Shown here piece after piece: positions 26,501 through 34,845 of a stretch of DNA of 64,000 bases (position 1 is the stretch's first letter; the number at the start of each line of letters is the position of its first letter). The stretch is taken from the NCBI RefSeq assembly GCF_004000275.1, contig NZ_RCIP01000001.1:1356749-1420748 (forward strand), in the 5' to 3' direction. The position numbers were made by a program, and so were the translations under genes. The notes beneath the pieces were generated by a model, which made no database searches, had not been told where the DNA came from, and was given only the letters and a program-made list of their open reading frames with translations. The DNA comes from Saccharospirillum alexandrii (GTDB lineage Bacteria; Pseudomonadota; Gammaproteobacteria; Pseudomonadales; Natronospirillaceae).

Positions 26501-27084
26501 GACCGGTCACCCTCCTTTGTGGTTTCCAGATGCGGGCTCAGAATGCGATACAACTCGGGGCGATGCTCTGCAATCTCTTTATTACTCAGACCTTCAAGTG
26601 AATGCGGGTATTTCAGCCAGGCATCGGTCGCGTGCAGAAAATACTCTGGCTCACGCCCCACTTCGTTTCGGCTGGGTTTGTAGTAAGGTACGGCGACTCG
26701 TATGTCGGCAGGTGTATTCAACCGGGCGCGCTGTTGCAACTGATCGATTATGGCTTCAATGGACCGGCCGGTATCAAACACATCGTCGACGATCAGCAGT
26801 GAGTCTTCCCGGGTGACGTGTTTAACAAGGTAATCGAGCCCGTGCACCCGCACCGAGCGGCTTTGCTGATCGATACCGCTGTAAGATGACGTGCGAATGG
26901 CGATGTTGTCGGTCGACACGCCGTGATACTCCAGAAACTCCTGCACGGCAATGCCCATGGGCACCCCACCCCGCCAAACGGCGATCATGAAGGTGGGCCG
27001 AAAACCGGAATTGAGAATCTGCGCTCCCAGTCGAAAGGCGTCTTCTAACAGGCCCTGGGCACTGAGGTATTGTTTTTTGGCCAT
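26497..27084 (-). CDS. Phosphoribosyltransferase family protein
   Basis: A type I phosphoribosyltransferase of 195 residues. The PRPP-binding loop LLIVDDVFDTGRS (about residues 102-114) has the two acidic residues and the TG turn that define the family. IAVWRGGVPMG is the loop that binds pyrophosphate. These enzymes move a phosphoribosyl group from PRPP to a base, commonly hypoxanthine or xanthine in this subfamily, but the hood region is too variable to name the base. A paralogue lies divergently 62 bp away (27147-27749). Confidence 0.85.
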   Translation of the reverse strand: MAKKQYLSAQGLLEDAFRLGAQILNSGFRPTFMIAVWRGGVPMGIAVQEFLEYHGVSTDNIAIRTSSYSGIDQQSRSVRVHGLDYLVKHVTREDSLLIVDDVFDTGRSIEAIIDQLQQRARLNTPADIRVAVPYYKPSRNEVGREPEYFLHATDAWLKYPHSLEGLSNKEIAEHRPELYRILSPHLETTKEGDRS

Positions 27085-27113
27085 AAAATCATTAGCTTCA
27101 CTGGATGAGTCCC

Positions 27114-27119
27114 TATAAT
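27114..27119 (+). promoter_or_regulatory. Possible -10 box for the plus-strand phosphoribosyltransferase gene
   Basis: A perfect TATAAT lies 28 bases before the ATG at 27147, in the short gap between the two divergent phosphoribosyltransferase genes. No good -35 hexamer is present 16-18 bases upstream. If it is used, transcription begins after the alternative ATG at 27105 and only the 27147 start could serve. Confidence 0.35.
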
Positions 27120-27146
27120 CCCACCGACCCGAGCCCCCGGCAAGCC

Positions 27147-27749
27147 ATGACCGATACGGATACCCATCGCAACAAACGTTTTCTGGATGAAGCCCAACTG
27201 ATCGAAGACGCCTTTCGCCTGGGCGTTCAGGTCTATGAAAGTGGCTTTCGACCCAACTTTATCGTCGGTCTGTGGCGCGGTGGCAGCACCATCGGCATTT
27301 ACGTTCAAGAATGCCTGCAAACGCTCGGCAACAAGACCGACCACATTGCGCTGCGCACGTCCTACCGGGGCATGGACCATTATTCCGATATGATCGCCTC
27401 GCCGGAAACGCACATCCGCGTGCATGGCACCCAGTACCTGCTCGATAACCTCAATGCGGATGACCGCCTGTTGATCGTCGATGACGTATTCGGCACCGGC
27501 CACAGTGTTCAGGCCGTGCTGGGCCGTCTGAACAAGCACCTGAAACGAAACATGCCCGCCGACACCCGCATCGCCACCCTCTACCAGCGCCCAGCGACGC
27601 AGCAGACCGATCGCAGACCCGATTTTTGCCTGTACGATACCGACGACTGGCTGGTATTCCCCTATGAAATGACGGGCCTGACTCGCGCCGACATTGACCA
27701 GCACAAGGGTTACCTGTCGGACATATTGGACTCGGTGGAGGGCAACTGA
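27147..27749 (+). CDS. Phosphoribosyltransferase family protein (paralogue)
   Basis: The 200-residue product is a paralogue of the minus-strand neighbour: both have EDAFRLG near the start, then SGFRP, WRGG, and a PRPP loop (LLIVDDVFGTGHS here). The acidic pair of the loop is kept. An ATG 42 bases upstream is in frame, but it would overlap a TATAAT, and homology starts only after 27147, so I place the start there. A Ser/Asp-rich N-terminal stretch precedes the catalytic fold. The base it uses cannot be told from the sequence. Confidence 0.83.
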   Translation: MTDTDTHRNKRFLDEAQLIEDAFRLGVQVYESGFRPNFIVGLWRGGSTIGIYVQECLQTLGNKTDHIALRTSYRGMDHYSDMIASPETHIRVHGTQYLLDNLNADDRLLIVDDVFGTGHSVQAVLGRLNKHLKRNMPADTRIATLYQRPATQQTDRRPDFCLYDTDDWLVFPYEMTGLTRADIDQHKGYLSDILDSVEGN

Positions 27750-27809
27750 CTCAGCCAAGTTACGGAGTTCGCGGCTAAGTTACGTTGCCAGTCGCCCGCA
27801 CCGGCCACC

Positions 27810-27984
27810 AGGTAGGGCTATCGAGGGTCGGCGTAAACCTGTCCATGGCGGTCCGACGATTCGGGCCTGGACCGCAGGATATGAATCCCTTCCATGGGAT
27901 TCACCCTTCGGGCTCGCTTCGCTCATGCTAAAACGCTCCCGGCGTTTTAGTCCTTGCTGCGGACCACCCTCGATAGCCCTACCT
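27810..27984. repeat. Structured intergenic repeat element with 19-bp terminal inverted repeats
   Basis: AGGTAGGGCTATCGAGGGT (27810-27828) reappears as its perfect reverse complement at 27966-27984. Between the arms are three further inverted repeats: GCGGTCC / GGACCGC (near 27848-27876), GAATCCC / GGGATTC (near 27886-27904), and CTAAAACGC-TCCCG-GCGTTTTAG (27928-27950). There is no coding sequence. The last hairpin, with loop TCCCG, occurs again after tRNA-Gly at 43277-43297. This looks like a REP/MITE-like interspersed element between convergent genes. Confidence 0.65.
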
Positions 27985-28035
27985 ACATCCGGTGCTAATC
28001 CTGTGCTAGCGCACTCCGAAACTTGAGTTGAATAT

Positions 28036-28566
28036 TTAACCAAACTGGGCCCGTTTCGCCGCCAGGGTTTCCTTCCAGTCGGTAATGGCTTCGGTTTCCG
28101 GTGGTGATTCAACGCTGAGACCCTCACGCGCCAGTACCTCACCCATGCTCATGACCTTGCCTTTATGCAGCATGGCCATACGCGCATGGCCGACCGAGTG
28201 CAGTGTTTTTCCGTGGTAGAAGCGTTGCTCAAAATAGGCGTATTTCTCATCCCAACAGCGCAATTGAACTTCCAGGGTGACCTGACTGAGCGGCGCAAAC
28301 TCACGAATATAGGTCAGTTCCTGTGCATTGAGCACGGCCCGGTAACGGCCCTTAAGAAAGGCACGCCCGAGCCCGGTATCGATCAGCCATTGAATGCGGC
28401 ACAGGTCGCCAAAGGAGAAGTAACGAGCCGCTGTCAGGTGAAAATTGAGATCCATATCGTGCAACCAGACCCGATACCGGTGTCGAACCGGGGCCAGGGG
28501 GTCGCCGCTGGGACGACGCATCAGCGCCCGAAGGAGTAACAGGAGAAAACGACCCACGAGATTCAT
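28036..28566 (-). CDS. Acyl-CoA thioesterase-like hot-dog protein
   Basis: The 176-residue product fits the 4-hydroxybenzoyl-CoA thioesterase-like hot-dog fold (THEM6-type): HDMDLNFHLTAARYFSFGD has the conserved Asp-x-Asx-x-H position, and TYIREFAPLSQVTLEVQL is the central strand pair. These proteins hydrolyse acyl-CoA thioesters; the substrate is not evident. An N-terminal hydrophobic stretch (LVGRFLLLLLRALM) may anchor it to the membrane. ATG at 28566 with AAGGG upstream is preferred to the TTG two codons earlier. A palindrome at 28591-28608 lies in its promoter region. Confidence 0.8.
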   Translation of the reverse strand: MNLVGRFLLLLLRALMRRPSGDPLAPVRHRYRVWLHDMDLNFHLTAARYFSFGDLCRIQWLIDTGLGRAFLKGRYRAVLNAQELTYIREFAPLSQVTLEVQLRCWDEKYAYFEQRFYHGKTLHSVGHARMAMLHKGKVMSMGEVLAREGLSVESPPETEAITDWKETLAAKRAQFG

Positions 28567-28590
28567 TGGCAACCCTTCAACAGTGCGTTA

Positions 28591-28608
28591 TTCAAACGAT
28601 CGTTTGAA
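28591..28608. promoter_or_regulatory. Palindromic operator resembling a PsrA site
   Basis: TTCAAACGATCGTTTGAA is a perfect 18-bp palindrome 25 bases upstream of the thioesterase start. It contains CAAAC-N4-GTTTG, which fits the known binding pattern of PsrA, a TetR-family fatty-acid sensor of pseudomonads and relatives (G/C-AAAC-N2-4-GTTT-G/C). Control of an acyl-CoA thioesterase by such a regulator is sensible. The regulator gene is not in the window. Confidence 0.6.
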
Positions 28609-28661
28609 ACCAGCACACATGCTGCCTGCCAGAGGCGAAAAGATCAATTGGGCTGGCCGGA

Positions 28662-29372
28662 TTATCGCCCTTCAATGCTGCCCAGCAATGATTCAAAACG
28701 ACCTTCCTGCCGTTTTTTCCGGAATTCCGACACCGACAGGTCGAGCCACTGCTGGCCGGTCAGGCCCAGCAGGATCCGATCGGTCACCGGCAGCATCTCT
28801 TCAAGATGGTGCGTGACCAGCAATACCGTGCAACCCAGCTCTGTCTGCATGTCCCGAACCCAGTCGAGCCCTTCCTGGCGCAATGCCGGATCCAGCGATG
28901 AGAAGGGCTCGTCAAGCAGCAGTACGGGCTTGCGCTGCAGAAACACCCTGGCCAGCGCCGCCCGTTGCTGCTGACCGCCACTGAGCTGGCCCGGTGTGCG
29001 GTCAAGCATTGACTGCAACTCGAAGCGACGCGCCGCTTCCTCCACCTGATGCTGCTGATCATCTGTCAGCCGCCCCGAGCGTGATAGCCCCAGCGCCAGG
29101 TTTAGCCGCACACTCAGATGATCAAACAGGTTGTGACTTTGGAACAGTATGCCAAACGGCCGTTCATGCACGGGCACCTGCATTACCGAGCGCCCTTGCC
29201 AGTTCACATCTCCCTGAGCCGTGGCTTGCAGCCCCATCAGGACGTTCAGCAAGGTCGACTTGCCGAGACCGCTGGCCCCGACAATGGCCATGAGCTCACC
29301 GGCCTTCAATTGAAACTGCCAGTGAAACGCCTGATCGCCCAGGCGAGCCGACAGGTTAGTCACGTCAAGCAT
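28662..29372 (-). CDS. thiQ: Thiamine ABC transporter ATP-binding protein ThiQ
   Basis: ThiQ powers uptake of thiamine and its phosphates through ThiP. The 236 residues from ATG 29372 carry Walker A GASGLGKSTLL, the Q-loop, signature LSGGQQQRAALARV, Walker B VLLLDEPFSSLD and the switch histidine (VTHHLEE). The frame is open 15 codons upstream, but GAGG precedes the ATG and the start overlaps the thiP stop by 8 bases. Third gene of the riboswitch-controlled thiBPQ operon. Confidence 0.9.
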   Translation of the reverse strand: MLDVTNLSARLGDQAFHWQFQLKAGELMAIVGASGLGKSTLLNVLMGLQATAQGDVNWQGRSVMQVPVHERPFGILFQSHNLFDHLSVRLNLALGLSRSGRLTDDQQHQVEEAARRFELQSMLDRTPGQLSGGQQQRAALARVFLQRKPVLLLDEPFSSLDPALRQEGLDWVRDMQTELGCTVLLVTHHLEEMLPVTDRILLGLTGQQWLDLSVSEFRKKRQEGRFESLLGSIEGR

Positions 29373-30873
29373 GGCCTCGCCCTCTTGCCCATTCTGCCAG
29401 CCCCAGTAACAGGGCACACAGCCCCAGCAGCCCGACCATGAGCTGGGCTGCCAAAGTCATTTGATAACTGCCCATGGCTCTGAAAATCATCAGTGGCAGG
29501 GTCACAAAATCCAGTTGGCCAACCAGCGCCGCTACGCCCATGTCACCAAGGCTCAGCACCGCACTGAGCGCCAACGCCCAGGTCAGCACCGGCCACAGCA
29601 CCGGCCAGTACACAAAGCGCACCGCTCCCCAGCGGGAGAGCCCGAGTACACGGGTCAGCCGCTGATACTGGTTACGCGCTGCTGCGGTACGTGCCTTGAT
29701 TGGCTGTAAAATCAGTGGCATGGCCATCAGGGCATTGATCCAGATGATCAGCGGCCAGGTCGACTGGCGTGCCCAACCCAGCCGCAAGCACAGCAAAAAG
29801 AGGCCGGTGGTCAGCACCATGGCGGGCATCACCAATACCCCAAAATCAAGCCAGAGACTGCGCCGGCGTGCCGACTGAACCGAAACACAGCGACTGAGCG
29901 CCAGCAACACAGCCACCAGAGCACTGAAGCTAGCAATGCCGAGGCTGCTTACCAGCGCTTCATTCAACTGACCCGGCCACTGCCAGTTTGCTCGCAGCGC
30001 TCGCTGTATCAGCGCCAGGTAGGGCGCCAGCAAGGTCAGCAGCAAAGTGACGATAGCCACCCGCTGCAGTGCACTAGCCCGCTGCATGCCGGACCGGGCG
30101 GGCTGGGCTACGGTCTCCATTGACCAGACTTTGTTATGCCCCAGCAAGGCCATCAACCCCAGCGCCATGGCACCGTGAAACGCCGCATAGAGCGCCGCGC
30201 CACGGGCGTCGAAATCGTATTTCAGCGCCTGATACACCGCCACTTCCAGGTTGGTGTTGGCCGGGCCACCGCCCAGTGTCAGAACCACCGTAAAACTGCT
30301 GAAACACAGCAGCGCAATCAAAACAAACACGGGCCCGGTGGCGGTCTTGAGAATCGGCCATTCGATCCGGTGTAACCGTTGCAGGGTCGATAACCCGAGC
30401 ACAGTCGCCAACCGGCGATGATGCAGCGGCACCTGGTTCAGCCGATCCCACAGCAACCGAACGGCAAAAGGCCAGTTCAACGCCACATGCGCCAGCAGGA
30501 TACCGGGCAGGCCATACACCGTCGTTTGCAGTGGCCACCAACCCTGGCGACCGAACAGCGCGACGATGCCCAGCACCACAGCCAGAACCGGCAACACAAA
30601 TGCCAGGTTCAGAAAACCAGCCAGTAACCACTGGCCACGAAAGGGTCGCTGAGCCAGAGACCAGGCAAAGGGCAAGGCAAGCACTACCGACAACAGCGCC
30701 GACAACGCGGCCTGCAGAACCGAGAATCGGATAATCTGCCACAACCAAGCGTCGAAATAGCTCGACCACCCATATCCCTGGCCCGGATGCAACGCCATGC
30801 CGACCAGAGCCAGCACCAGCGTCAGCAGCAGGGCGCCGGTTCCAAGCCGGGCCAGAACAAGTGGCAGATTCAC
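29365..30873 (-). CDS. thiP: Thiamine ABC transporter permease ThiP
   Basis: ThiP is the fused double permease of the thiamine importer, with two six-helix halves each carrying an EAA-type loop. Here LGLSTLQRLHRIEWPILK (first half) and LGLSRWGAVRFVYWPVL (second half) are at the expected places. The length of about 502 residues is near the family norm. The start is uncertain: the frame is open far upstream into thiB, and the likely start is GTG at 30873 after the thiB stop, with TAAGG about 10 bases before it; a GTG at 30915 is the alternative. Confidence 0.87.
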   Translation of the reverse strand: MNLPLVLARLGTGALLLTLVLALVGMALHPGQGYGWSSYFDAWLWQIIRFSVLQAALSALLSVVLALPFAWSLAQRPFRGQWLLAGFLNLAFVLPVLAVVLGIVALFGRQGWWPLQTTVYGLPGILLAHVALNWPFAVRLLWDRLNQVPLHHRRLATVLGLSTLQRLHRIEWPILKTATGPVFVLIALLCFSSFTVVLTLGGGPANTNLEVAVYQALKYDFDARGAALYAAFHGAMALGLMALLGHNKVWSMETVAQPARSGMQRASALQRVAIVTLLLTLLAPYLALIQRALRANWQWPGQLNEALVSSLGIASFSALVAVLLALSRCVSVQSARRRSLWLDFGVLVMPAMVLTTGLFLLCLRLGWARQSTWPLIIWINALMAMPLILQPIKARTAAARNQYQRLTRVLGLSRWGAVRFVYWPVLWPVLTWALALSAVLSLGDMGVAALVGQLDFVTLPLMIFRAMGSYQMTLAAQLMVGLLGLCALLLGLAEWARGRGHA

Positions 30874-30886
30874 AGCTTGGCTAACC

Positions 30887-31882
30887 TTACTGGCTGGCCG
30901 CCGTGCGCCATTCACGAATCCAGTTACGGCGGTTTTCGGCGACGGTTTCACTGTCGAAGTACAGAGTTTCGGGTCTGGCCATGCTGTCATAAGCTTCAGG
31001 CGTCTTTGCGCCATCCAACACTGGCCACATCCAGTTGGTGCCAGCCATCACATCCTGAGCCGGTTTGCTGATCAGAAAGGCCAGAAATTCACGCGCCCGC
31101 TCCGGCTGATCAGACGAGGCCAGCGCCGCCGCCACTTCGATCTGCGCATAGTGGCCTTCGCTGAATTCGGCCGCCTGGTACTGATCGGTGTCTTCATAGG
31201 TCATGTGGTAGGCCGGAGAGGTAGTGTAGCTGAGTACGACATCGCTCTCGCCTTCCTGAAACAGGGCATAGGCCTCACTCCAGCCCGGGGTAACCGTTAC
31301 GACCCGCTGCTGCAGGGTTGCCCAGGCGTCATCGGCTTCATCGCCGAATACCGACTTCATCCACAACATCAGCCCCTGGCCCGGCGTGCTGACGCGTGGA
31401 TCCTGATAAATAACACTGAGATCGGAGTCGTATACCAGCTCTTCGAGCGAGGCAGGCACGTTATCGACGCGGGTCTGGTCGTAAACAAAGGCGAAGTGAC
31501 CGTAGTCGTAAGGCACGAATTCAGAGTCCTGCCAGTCGTAGGGCAAGCTCAGGTGACTGGTGTCCAGCCAGTGGGGGAGGGTCAGGGTCAGGGCGCGAGC
31601 CTCGGCTATCAGGGCGTCGTCGATGCCGAGCAGAATATCGGCCTGGCTGGATGACCCTTCAAGGCGCAGGCGGTTAAGCAGGGCCACACCGTCTTCAAGG
31701 CCAATGAACTCAACATCACAGCCGCATTCCGCTTCAAAGCCCGCTTCGATCTGGGGCCCCGGGCCCCATTCGGAAACAAAGGATTCGTAGGTATAGACTG
31801 TCAGGGGCTCGGCATGGACCGCCAGCGCCAGTGTCATCAGGGAGGCCGTAGCTACGGCAGGTTTTACAATCATCATAAGCAT
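30887..31882 (-). CDS. thiB: Thiamine-binding periplasmic protein ThiB
   Basis: ThiB captures thiamine, thiamine monophosphate or pyrophosphate in the periplasm and hands it to ThiP. The 331 residues have a signal peptide (about the first 24, ending ALAVHAEP) and the family opening LTVYTYESFVSEWGPGP. DILLGIDDALIAEA and FVPYDYGHFAFVYD are further ThiB signatures. Three ATG codons lie close together at the start; the later ones have better spacing from GGA. Its leader contains the TPP riboswitch. Confidence 0.92.
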   Translation of the reverse strand: MLMMIVKPAVATASLMTLALAVHAEPLTVYTYESFVSEWGPGPQIEAGFEAECGCDVEFIGLEDGVALLNRLRLEGSSSQADILLGIDDALIAEARALTLTLPHWLDTSHLSLPYDWQDSEFVPYDYGHFAFVYDQTRVDNVPASLEELVYDSDLSVIYQDPRVSTPGQGLMLWMKSVFGDEADDAWATLQQRVVTVTPGWSEAYALFQEGESDVVLSYTTSPAYHMTYEDTDQYQAAEFSEGHYAQIEVAAALASSDQPERAREFLAFLISKPAQDVMAGTNWMWPVLDGAKTPEAYDSMARPETLYFDSETVAENRRNWIREWRTAASQ

Positions 31883-32015
31883 TCCGGTTCAATGTTAAAC
31901 ATCACAATGACCGGCGCATGAGCCGTGGACAAAAGCGCCAACGTGACTCATAGGGGAAAGGTTGATCGGTGCAGACCCTGCCAGAAAGCGCCCGGGTCCC
32001 ACCTGTCGTCTCAAC

Positions 32016-32107
32016 TCCCTACGCCAGCATTAACTGGTTCAGGTTCGGCGGGTGAGTCTCAGCCCTGTGGCTTGCCTGGTTCAGCAAGCACCGCAGTAGG
32101 CACCCCG
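32016..32107 (-). ncRNA. TPP riboswitch (THI element)
   Basis: On the minus strand the leader of thiB carries the THI-box signatures in order: GGGGTGCC (about 32107-32099), GGCTGAGA then CACCCG in the middle, GAACCTGAACCAGTTAATG, and GCGTAGGGA at the end (32016). This is the aptamer that binds thiamine pyrophosphate and shuts off thiamine genes. A variable stem lies between the first two signatures. It ends about 134 bases before the thiB start, leaving room for an expression platform, which I could not assign. Confidence 0.93.
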
Positions 32108-32259
32108 GCGAGAACGCTGCGAGCGAGCAGAGAGTCATTCACCCTCTCTGTCGTGCTCTGGCGGGCACCAACAGTGCCCGACTGGCGTGCATTCTACTGA
32201 AGTCGCCAGAGAAACCCAACTTCTGACACAATGGGCATAGATAATGTCGGTATCCGCTT

Positions 32260-33057
32260 ATGACCATTGCGCTGTTTGAAGCTCTGAACGAAGTAAAAGA
32301 CACCCTGCCCGGGCCATTGAAAATAACGGCCTGGCCCGGTGGCGAATGCAACCGCCTGTTTCAGATCCAGAGTCCGTCACAGCAAGTGGCCTTGCGCCTG
32401 AATCATCCGGAGGTGCCATCGCTAGGGGTCGACCGGCGTCGTGAAATCAACATCTTGCTGAATCTAAGTAACGAGCCCTGGTCACCCAAACTCATTGCCG
32501 CATGTCCACGCTGGCAACTGTGTCACTGGGCCCCGGGTGAGGCTGCACCCAGCGGTGAGGCCGCCGACCTGGAGTCACTGACACTGGCGTTACAGCAGGT
32601 ACACCATCACAGGCCTCAGGGCGAGCCGCTAAACGTGGCCTTGCAGGTCCAGCATTTGCTCACTCATGCCAAACCGCTGCCGGCGCATATCCATACGTTT
32701 CTTCTGGATCAATGCCAGGCTTATTCGTTTGTTAAACAGCCGGTACTGTGCCACCACGACTGGCACCCGGGGAATTTGCGGGTAAGCGGGCCGGAGTGGA
32801 CCCTGTTGGACTGGGAATTTGCCGCAGCGGGCGACCCGGCGATGGATCTGGCAGGCGTGTGCCTGGGGTTCGACCTCTCCGAACCCCAGGCAACAGTCCT
32901 GGCCGATAACCTGGGCATCAGCGAGCCGAGGCTACGCGAAGCACAATGCCTGATGAGCGCTCTGGCCATGGTCTGGTACCGGGCCAACCCCAGACTTGCC
33001 GGGGCCGCCTCGACCAGTGCCGAACAATGGTACGAAGACTGGAGCCAGATTAGCTAG
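32260..33057 (+). CDS. APH-family kinase, probable thiamine/choline-type kinase
   Basis: The 265-residue protein has the aminoglycoside-phosphotransferase / choline-kinase fold motifs: catalytic loop LCHHDWHPGNL (Asp and Asn present) and the metal-binding DWEFAAAGDPAMDLA. A Ser/Gly-poor N-lobe with LRLNHP supplies the ATP-binding strand. Position beside thiBPQ, which starts on the opposite strand, suggests salvage thiamine kinase (ThiK-like) phosphorylating imported thiamine. Choline kinase or another small-alcohol kinase is the alternative. The gene is outside the TPP riboswitch, reading away from it. Confidence 0.75.
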   Translation: MTIALFEALNEVKDTLPGPLKITAWPGGECNRLFQIQSPSQQVALRLNHPEVPSLGVDRRREINILLNLSNEPWSPKLIAACPRWQLCHWAPGEAAPSGEAADLESLTLALQQVHHHRPQGEPLNVALQVQHLLTHAKPLPAHIHTFLLDQCQAYSFVKQPVLCHHDWHPGNLRVSGPEWTLLDWEFAAAGDPAMDLAGVCLGFDLSEPQATVLADNLGISEPRLREAQCLMSALAMVWYRANPRLAGAASTSAEQWYEDWSQIS

Positions 33058-34086
33058 CTAACTAAGGACCTCAGCCACTGCTGCGACAAACCGGTCGATC
33101 ATGTCGGCGGTTATGTCCAGATGGGTCACCAGCCGTATCTTCTGGCCGCCCGCCGTTAATATGCCCTGTTCTTTCAATGCGGCCTGCAACGCCAGCCCCT
33201 TTTCGTGCGATTTGAGCTCGATATACACCATGTTGGTGTTGACCGTCGCACTGACGATGCCCGGTAAGACACTCAGCTCAGCGTGCAACCGCTCCGCATT
33301 GGCATGGTCATCGGCCAGACGGTCGATGTGATGATCCAGGGCGTGATCGATAGCCGCCGCAACAATACCCGCCTGGCGCATGCCCCCACCGACCATCTTG
33401 CGCCAGCGTCGGGCCTGCTTGATCAGTTCGGCCGAGCCAACCAGCACCGACCCCATGGGCGCACCCAGCCCTTTCGAACAACAAATGCTGACTGAATCGG
33501 CCGATTGCGACAGCTCAGCCACCGACTGACCGCTGGCGACGGCTGCGTTGAACAAGCGGGCGCCGTCCAGATGAACGTTTAGCCCGTGCTGGTCGGCCAG
33601 TTGCCGCACTCGCCCGATAAAGTCGCGCGGCATCACCCGGCCACCGTGGGTGTTTTCCAGGGCAATCAGCCGGCTGCGCGCAAAGTGGCTGTCATCGGGC
33701 TTGATCATCTGCATCAGGGTATCCAGCGGCAGTGTGCCATCGGCTTGCACCGGCATGGGCTGGGGCTGAATGCTGCCCAGCACAGCAGCGCCACCGGCTT
33801 CGTAGTAATAGGTGTGGTAATTCTGGCCCACCAGGTACTCGTCGCCGCGCTGGCAATGGCTGAGCAACGCCACCAGATTGCTCTGAGTGCCGGTTGGCAG
33901 CAGCAGCGCGGCTTCTTTACCGGTCAGATCGGCCATGCGGGCCTCCAACCGGTTAATGCTGGGGTCGTCACCGAACACATCATCGCCGACCTCGGCGCGG
34001 GCCATGGCGTCGCGCATGGCGTCAGTCGGCCGGGTAACGGTATCGCTGCGTAAATCGATCAGCGGCTCTTGCTTTGAATGACTCAT
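33058..34086 (-). CDS. ltaE: Low-specificity threonine aldolase
   Basis: A PLP enzyme that cleaves threonine and allo-threonine to glycine and acetaldehyde. The 342 residues match the family from LIDLRSDTVTRPTDAMRDAM onward. HLDGARLFNAAVA holds the Asp that binds the PLP ring nitrogen, and SICCSKGLGAPMGSVLVG contains the PLP lysine. The start is ATG 34086. It is convergent with the kinase gene, the two stops being adjacent, and is apparently a single-gene unit. Confidence 0.93.
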   Translation of the reverse strand: MSHSKQEPLIDLRSDTVTRPTDAMRDAMARAEVGDDVFGDDPSINRLEARMADLTGKEAALLLPTGTQSNLVALLSHCQRGDEYLVGQNYHTYYYEAGGAAVLGSIQPQPMPVQADGTLPLDTLMQMIKPDDSHFARSRLIALENTHGGRVMPRDFIGRVRQLADQHGLNVHLDGARLFNAAVASGQSVAELSQSADSVSICCSKGLGAPMGSVLVGSAELIKQARRWRKMVGGGMRQAGIVAAAIDHALDHHIDRLADDHANAERLHAELSVLPGIVSATVNTNMVYIELKSHEKGLALQAALKEQGILTAGGQKIRLVTHLDITADMIDRFVAAVAEVLS

Positions 34087-34272
34087 AGGATGTCCTGTCT
34101 GCGGCGTGCTTAAAACGTGTGTCTAGGGAGTCTCTGGCATTGCATTCAACCAAAAACACCCCACTTCCGTACAGTGATAATACCGTGTAACCCGCTTTTC
34201 GCTGTATTGACTACACTGCCGGGTTCACACCTTCGTTCCATAAAACCGATTTTTTAAGGGAGACCACCCGCA

Positions 34273-34770
34273 ATGGCTAAAATTACCCTGCAAGGCAACC
34301 CGGTTAACACCGTTGGCGATCTGCCCGCTGTCGGCGCTAACGCCCCCGACTTCACACTGACCAAAACCGACCTGTCGGATCTGAAGCTCAGTGACCTGGC
34401 CGGTAAAACGGTGGTATTGAACATATTCCCCAGCGTTGACACCCCCACTTGCGCGACCTCGGTACGCAAGTTCAACGAAGCACTGAGCAATCTGGATGGC
34501 GTGGAGGTCGTTTGCGTCTCGGCCGACCTACCGTTTGCGATGCAGCGGTTTTGTGGCGCCGAAGGCCTGGAGCGCGTTACCAACGCCTCTGTCTTCCGCA
34601 GCGAATCCTTTGGTAAAGACTACGGTGTGACCATTGCAGACAGCCCGCTTAAAGGCTTGATGGCGCGTTCCGTTGTGGTCATCAAAGACGGCAAGGTGGC
34701 CCATACCGAACTGGTCGCCGAGACTGCCGATGAACCGAACTACGATGCAGCGCTGAAAGCCGTAGGCTGA
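34273..34770 (+). CDS. tpx: Thiol peroxidase Tpx
   Basis: Tpx is an atypical 2-Cys peroxiredoxin that reduces lipid and other hydroperoxides using thioredoxin. The 165 residues carry the peroxidatic cysteine in SVDTPTCATSVRKF (about residue 61) and the resolving cysteine in QRFCGAEGL (about residue 95), with the family length. AAGGGAG lies upstream of the ATG. A strong terminator follows at 34792-34817, so it is monocistronic. Confidence 0.97.
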   Translation: MAKITLQGNPVNTVGDLPAVGANAPDFTLTKTDLSDLKLSDLAGKTVVLNIFPSVDTPTCATSVRKFNEALSNLDGVEVVCVSADLPFAMQRFCGAEGLERVTNASVFRSESFGKDYGVTIADSPLKGLMARSVVVIKDGKVAHTELVAETADEPNYDAALKAVG

Positions 34771-34791
34771 ACCAGGCAGTTTCCGTGCATT

Positions 34792-34817
34792 AAAAAAGGG
34801 CCTCAAGGCCCTTTTTT
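34792..34817. terminator. Bidirectional rho-independent terminator
   Basis: An 11-bp stem (AAAAAAGGGCC / GGCCCTTTTTT) with a TCAA loop lies between the convergent tpx and FKBP genes. The outer A-run and T-run provide a U-tract on either strand, so it should end transcription from both sides. Confidence 0.9.
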
Positions 34818-34845
34818 ATTGAACAAAGCAAGTCTTGCAGTCACC

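Noticed and set aside
27045-27758. Minus-strand open frame opposite the plus-strand phosphoribosyltransferase
   Set aside because: The plus strand encodes the PRPP-binding loop; this frame is its complement.
30797-31654. Plus-strand open frame of 285 codons over thiB and thiP
   Set aside because: The opposite strand carries clear thiB and thiP signatures; nothing in this frame is recognisable.
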